Source: Pseudactinotalea suaedae
Lineage (GTDB): Bacteria; Actinomycetota; Actinomycetes; Actinomycetales; Beutenbergiaceae
Length of the DNA: 64,000 bases
Direction: 5' to 3'
NCBI RefSeq assembly: GCF_009733815.1
Contig: NZ_WNXY01000008.1
Span: 124,001-188,000, forward strand
Shown: positions 61,601 through 64,000 of the stretch, piece after piece
Layout of the letters: each line of letters starts with the position of its first letter
How positions within the stretch are numbered: the stretch's first letter is position 1
Position numbers and translations under genes: made by a program
Notes under the pieces: model-generated
Databases searched by the model: none
Told to the model about the DNA's origin: nothing
Seen by the model: the letters and a program-made list of their open reading frames with translations, nothing else

Positions 61601-64000
61601 GTCTTCGAGGACGTCTCCTTCGACGTCGCCGACCCGGGCCGCTGGCAGATCGAGGGCCCGCTGGGCGACCTGCTGGCGATCACCGGCACCCGCGCGGGCT
61701 CGGGCTCCTCGTGGTTCGAGTGCGACCTGGAGTTCGCCCTCGACCTCGGCGTCGTCAGCATCGAGGGCGCCACCATCCGGGTGATCTTCGCCGACGGCGA
61801 CGTGTCGGCCGAGCTCCGCGGCCTCGCCCTCGGTGTGGACATCCCCGGCGTCCTCAACGGCCGGGGGCAGGTCGTGATCGGCGACGGCGGCGCGTTCGGT
61901 GCGTCGCTGGAGCTCGAGCTGGTCTCGGTCGGCGCCAAGGGCCTCGGCGCCCTGGAGTTCGACCCCGCGCACGACTACCTCTCGATCCAGCTCGGGCTGC
62001 TGCTGCCGGTCGGGATCCCGCTGGGCGCGACCGGGCTCGGGATCTACGGCTTCCTCGGGATGTTCGTCTCCAACGGTGCCCGGCAGCTGCCTTCGGGTTT
62101 CGACAACGACCCCGTCGGGCGCGAGATCGCGTGGTACCGGGACACCCCGCTGCTCGACAAGTTCGGCCCCGAGCGCGGCCAGTGGGCGATCGGGCTGGGC
62201 GTCGTCGTCGGCACGATGCCGGATCAGGCGTTCACGTTCAACGCCGTCGGCATGCTGGTCGTGGCGTTCCCCGATCCCGAGGTGATCTTCGCGATCGATG
62301 CCAAGCTCGCCACCCGGCCGGACCTCGCGCCGAAGGCGCAGGGCAGCGCGCCCGGCGCCGGGCTGGAGATCCTCGGGCTGGTGGTCATCGACGACCAGGC
62401 GGTGCTGGTCGGCATCCGCGGCCGCTACACGATCCCCAAGGTGCTCACGCTCAACGTCCCGATCGACGGCTACTTCCCGTACCCGAGCACCCCGAAGGAC
62501 GCGTTCGTGCGGGTGGGCTCCGACGGTGTCGTCGCCGAGGGCCGCGGTGGCGACCCGGTCCAGATCATCCTGCTTCCGGAGACGCTCGACATCGAGGCCT
62601 ACGCGTTCCTCATGATCGAGGAGAAGAAGCTGCACAAGCTGGGCGGCGACCCCCGCTTCAGCTTCGACGGCTTCTCGATCGGGTTCGGCGCGGGCATCGA
62701 GATCGGCTGGGAGGCCGGCCCGTTCAAGCTCGCCGCAGGCGCGAAGATCCTCGTCGGGCTGGGCACCAACCCGTTCCTGCTCAAGGGCATGTTCAAGGTG
62801 TGGGGCACGCTGTCGCTGGTCATCGTCGAGGTCGACGTGGACGGCGAGCTGATCTGCACGGTGTGGGACGACGGCGGCCTCAAGGTCAACCTGACCGGCA
62901 AGTTCTGCGGCAAGGTCTCGTTCTTCTTCTTCTCGGTGTCCGGGTGCGTGGGGATCTCGATCGGGGACTCGCTCACACCCGAGGCGCCGCCACCACCGCC
63001 ACCGATCGGCAAGGTCTCGCTCACCGACCGTCGCGGCCAGACCACCGCGGAGGCGAGCACCGGTGCACCGGGACCGGAGCAGACCGTCTGGCCCGACACC
63101 GTTCCCGTGATCGAGCTGATGCACCACATGGCGGTCGACCTCGGCGCCTCGGCGTTCACACCCGGCGCACCGCCACCCGGCCCGGTGTGGTCAGGCACCT
63201 CGGAGATGAAGTACGCCTACCGGCTCGTCGGCGTCGAGATCGTGCCCGACGGCGGCGCACCGCTGGGCGGTCCGCTCGCCTCGGGGTGGTGGTTGCCCAC
63301 CCACCGTCCGGGTGTGCTCGCCGGCGGCGACGTGGCCGTCTCCGCCGAGGAGGCGATGTTCCTCGCCCTGCTCGCGTGGGACCCGGCGCCGTGGACCTAC
63401 TGGCTCACCGACGGCGGTGCCGGCACCGACGGCGACCCGTCGCAGACGCCCGGCCGGCTGTGCGACCCGCCGCCCCGGCCGGCGCGGACGTGCCTGCTCG
63501 GCAAGGACGCCGAGCGCACAGGCGTCGACGCCGTCGAGCTGCCCCCCGAGAGCCTCGGCACAGCACCGTTCCCCTCCCGGTTCACCGGGTACGGGCGGGA
63601 ACGGATCGCGGGCAGGGTGCTCGGCGTGGCCGCACCGTGGCTGGCCGCCCAGGGGCTGGCGCTGGTGCCCGGTCATGTGGCCGACGGCATCTGGTGGCTG
63701 GCCGCCGCGACCCGGTACGGGTTCACCGAGCGCACCACCGAGCTGCGGGTCACGCTGGCGCCCCAGGTCGTGGAACCCGAGCTGCGGCTGCTGGTGTGCA
63801 CCGACCACCGCAAGCGCCCGGAGCACGGCGGCGGGAAGCCGGTCGGCACGTGCGCCGTCGTCGGTGACCACCACCAGCCCGACACCGATCTCGGGACGGC
63901 GAGCTCGATCGACGGCGTGAAGATCGAGTCGCACGGCGCGACCTTCACCACACGTGGTGACCCGGTCACCGTGCTGCTGCCCGAGGGCGGCATGGTGGCC
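58637..64000 (+). CDS. Giant beta-rich protein, incomplete at right edge
   Basis: One uninterrupted frame runs from GTG 58637 to the last base: 1,788 codons with no stop. The first 570 residues are beta-rich (VHRVTFEPISFTFGSSDIGM). Residues about 575-680 resemble an OmpA-like domain (VLYEFNQDD, FLVIGHCCDLG, NRALARRRIDAVV). About 865-900 is a Gly/Ala-rich hydrophobic stretch. About 1000-1450 is a long repetitive beta region (GFSIGFGAGIEIGWEAGPFK, LNLTGKFCGK-like, SFFFFSVSGCVG) recalling DUF6603-type proteins, followed by a polyproline hinge near 1451 and a Cys-containing tail. No signal peptide is visible. Large minus-strand frames here are shadows. Function unknown; a structural, secreted or toxin-associated role is possible. 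Confidence 0.82.
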   Translation, partial: MAKRGVTLLDLFAPGGSQALLPDEVARRLEDLAVVDLRSTTSGGTFVHEGVVQPLSDLGLPALRDWPVEIPGLNTGLPFRLVRIRTQPGATDSLEPAADAAFLDLVVDRIAITIPGLRPAILVPATASSPAHLLPDPSRDAVKIVGSGVMRIDLTGAAEIVRFVDFPDPFDPAAPNGPVHRVTFEPISFTFGSSDIGMVIDRVVYDASEQITPPEILARGQTPGWQGMAIAEATVLLPLKGTAVEQINASVKDVILGSPAGMQGTVSVELGRTPIAGAAVQFTQDVEGTEHPRTPAGSGRELTVPLVTGSPAAARMRATLSPAAQGQPNQPRVLWTLPDATRIADPDTGWFVTEVGETMNGVFSELVDGERRYDLPITYTFTASDEDEVEHASMIDAVIPGSTIANVVSLSGTRDAIAQVDLQSRLAVPDAAHIRWQYGSGAGAQTGTGHDFTVFPDEVGTAYLVMTDGDRTRRVRIDTLAEGGLLVGAEDGVHDHTGELVPVRGVDATYALAPFHRAGELTSHRADATASGSTVTVPDGGLAAVTVELGSGTDPAAPPAPVDVPEVRHLSVLYEFNQDDPRLWRAEYRPSRSTAYQNVAVTDWAALFTGATEFLVIGHCCDLGPDDLNRALARRRIDAVVPLLPSGRVQTRGEQEPVTAAVQILQGAVAASELSATERAVGRTIFLDGNDIPPSHPQHGVTELPIRKEYRRIDVYAIGGTYDPPAEQQASTDPQTRDPALRRSYVPGADAAEIAPPGEVNSRLGYLVRLTVSWDSPTVTSWADAVPTLAEITLAWSSDHVTMTDENDDETDVPVSSPSSGGTPSTEVWTITGRWAYDNRSGQTLFSLSVASEGDPEGIVRFDSSFLAVALALAPALLGGIGGGGAANGVVQMSALAIASAVMATITKEGWVVIHTISAEYRAPSIDSARGMKLRVTVDYTAAVGISISADGIGSIATADGHPLKVRYTKVGIEYDDAATEWYDKVGFVFEDVSFDVADPGRWQIEGPLGDLLAITGTRAGSGSSWFECDLEFALDLGVVSIEGATIRVIFADGDVSAELRGLALGVDIPGVLNGRGQVVIGDGGAFGASLELELVSVGAKGLGALEFDPAHDYLSIQLGLLLPVGIPLGATGLGIYGFLGMFVSNGARQLPSGFDNDPVGREIAWYRDTPLLDKFGPERGQWAIGLGVVVGTMPDQAFTFNAVGMLVVAFPDPEVIFAIDAKLATRPDLAPKAQGSAPGAGLEILGLVVIDDQAVLVGIRGRYTIPKVLTLNVPIDGYFPYPSTPKDAFVRVGSDGVVAEGRGGDPVQIILLPETLDIEAYAFLMIEEKKLHKLGGDPRFSFDGFSIGFGAGIEIGWEAGPFKLAAGAKILVGLGTNPFLLKGMFKVWGTLSLVIVEVDVDGELICTVWDDGGLKVNLTGKFCGKVSFFFFSVSGCVGISIGDSLTPEAPPPPPPIGKVSLTDRRGQTTAEASTGAPGPEQTVWPDTVPVIELMHHMAVDLGASAFTPGAPPPGPVWSGTSEMKYAYRLVGVEIVPDGGAPLGGPLASGWWLPTHRPGVLAGGDVAVSAEEAMFLALLAWDPAPWTYWLTDGGAGTDGDPSQTPGRLCDPPPRPARTCLLGKDAERTGVDAVELPPESLGTAPFPSRFTGYGRERIAGRVLGVAAPWLAAQGLALVPGHVADGIWWLAAATRYGFTERTTELRVTLAPQVVEPELRLLVCTDHRKRPEHGGGKPVGTCAVVGDHHQPDTDLGTASSIDGVKIESHGATFTTRGDPVTVLLPEGGMVA

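Noticed and set aside
61418-63127. A 569-codon minus-strand frame
   Set aside because: Also a shadow of the giant gene, with repetitive charged composition caused by GC-rich antisense codons.

Overview
The window is about 64 kb of very GC-rich DNA. Its GTG starts, TGA-rich stops and many 4-bp ATGA/GTGA gene overlaps fit an actinobacterium. Several lipoprotein-anchored carbohydrate ABC importers without their own ATPase, ROK/LacI/DeoR regulators and a GABA route point to a soil- or plant-associated Micrococcales-like organism, but genus is not assignable from this sequence. No rRNA, tRNA, IS element, integrase or CRISPR array was found.

Layout. 0-2.7 kb: an accessory left end with an MBL-fold hydrolase next to a decayed partial copy of a gene found intact at 25.8 kb. 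2.7-10.4 kb: a sugar/polyol cluster with two different class II aldolases, an FGGY kinase, a DeoR regulator and a CUT1 importer. 11.4-17.4 kb: a second importer with a Tat-lipoprotein binding protein, a D-2-hydroxyacid dehydrogenase and a divergent LacI regulator with two clear operators. 17.4-25.2 kb: an alpha-glucoside/isomaltose-type locus (ROK regulator, importer, GH15, GH31). 25.3-29.8 kb: small conserved genes, a WYL regulator/epoxide hydrolase pair and the remains of a DUF1016 (YhcG-like) nuclease gene.

29.8-48.1 kb holds the most interesting region. A Pot-type ABC importer, a D-2-hydroxyacid dehydrogenase, an aldo/keto reductase and an MFS carrier form one leftward group. Next to it are an aldehyde dehydrogenase overlapping a ThDP decarboxylase, an XRE-cupin regulator, a guanidino-modifying deiminase-family enzyme overlapping an N-carbamoyl-amino-acid hydrolase, a PucR regulator, and GABA transaminase plus succinate-semialdehyde dehydrogenase. 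Read together they give an ordered route: 5-guanidino-2-oxopentanoate to 4-guanidinobutanal, 4-guanidinobutyrate, 4-ureidobutyrate, GABA, succinate semialdehyde and succinate. Deiminase plus ureidohydrolase would replace the usual guanidinobutyrase. This pathway is inferred from family and gene order; no step is proven.

48.1-58.4 kb is mixed: membrane proteins, a gene split by an in-frame stop, three TetR regulators (two with textbook paired operators), SDR and AKR oxidoreductases, a PQQ-type sugar dehydrogenase lipoprotein and a tandem hairpin repeat. 58.6 kb to the end is one uninterrupted reading frame of at least 1,788 codons. It encodes a giant beta-rich protein with an OmpA-like segment and runs off the window.
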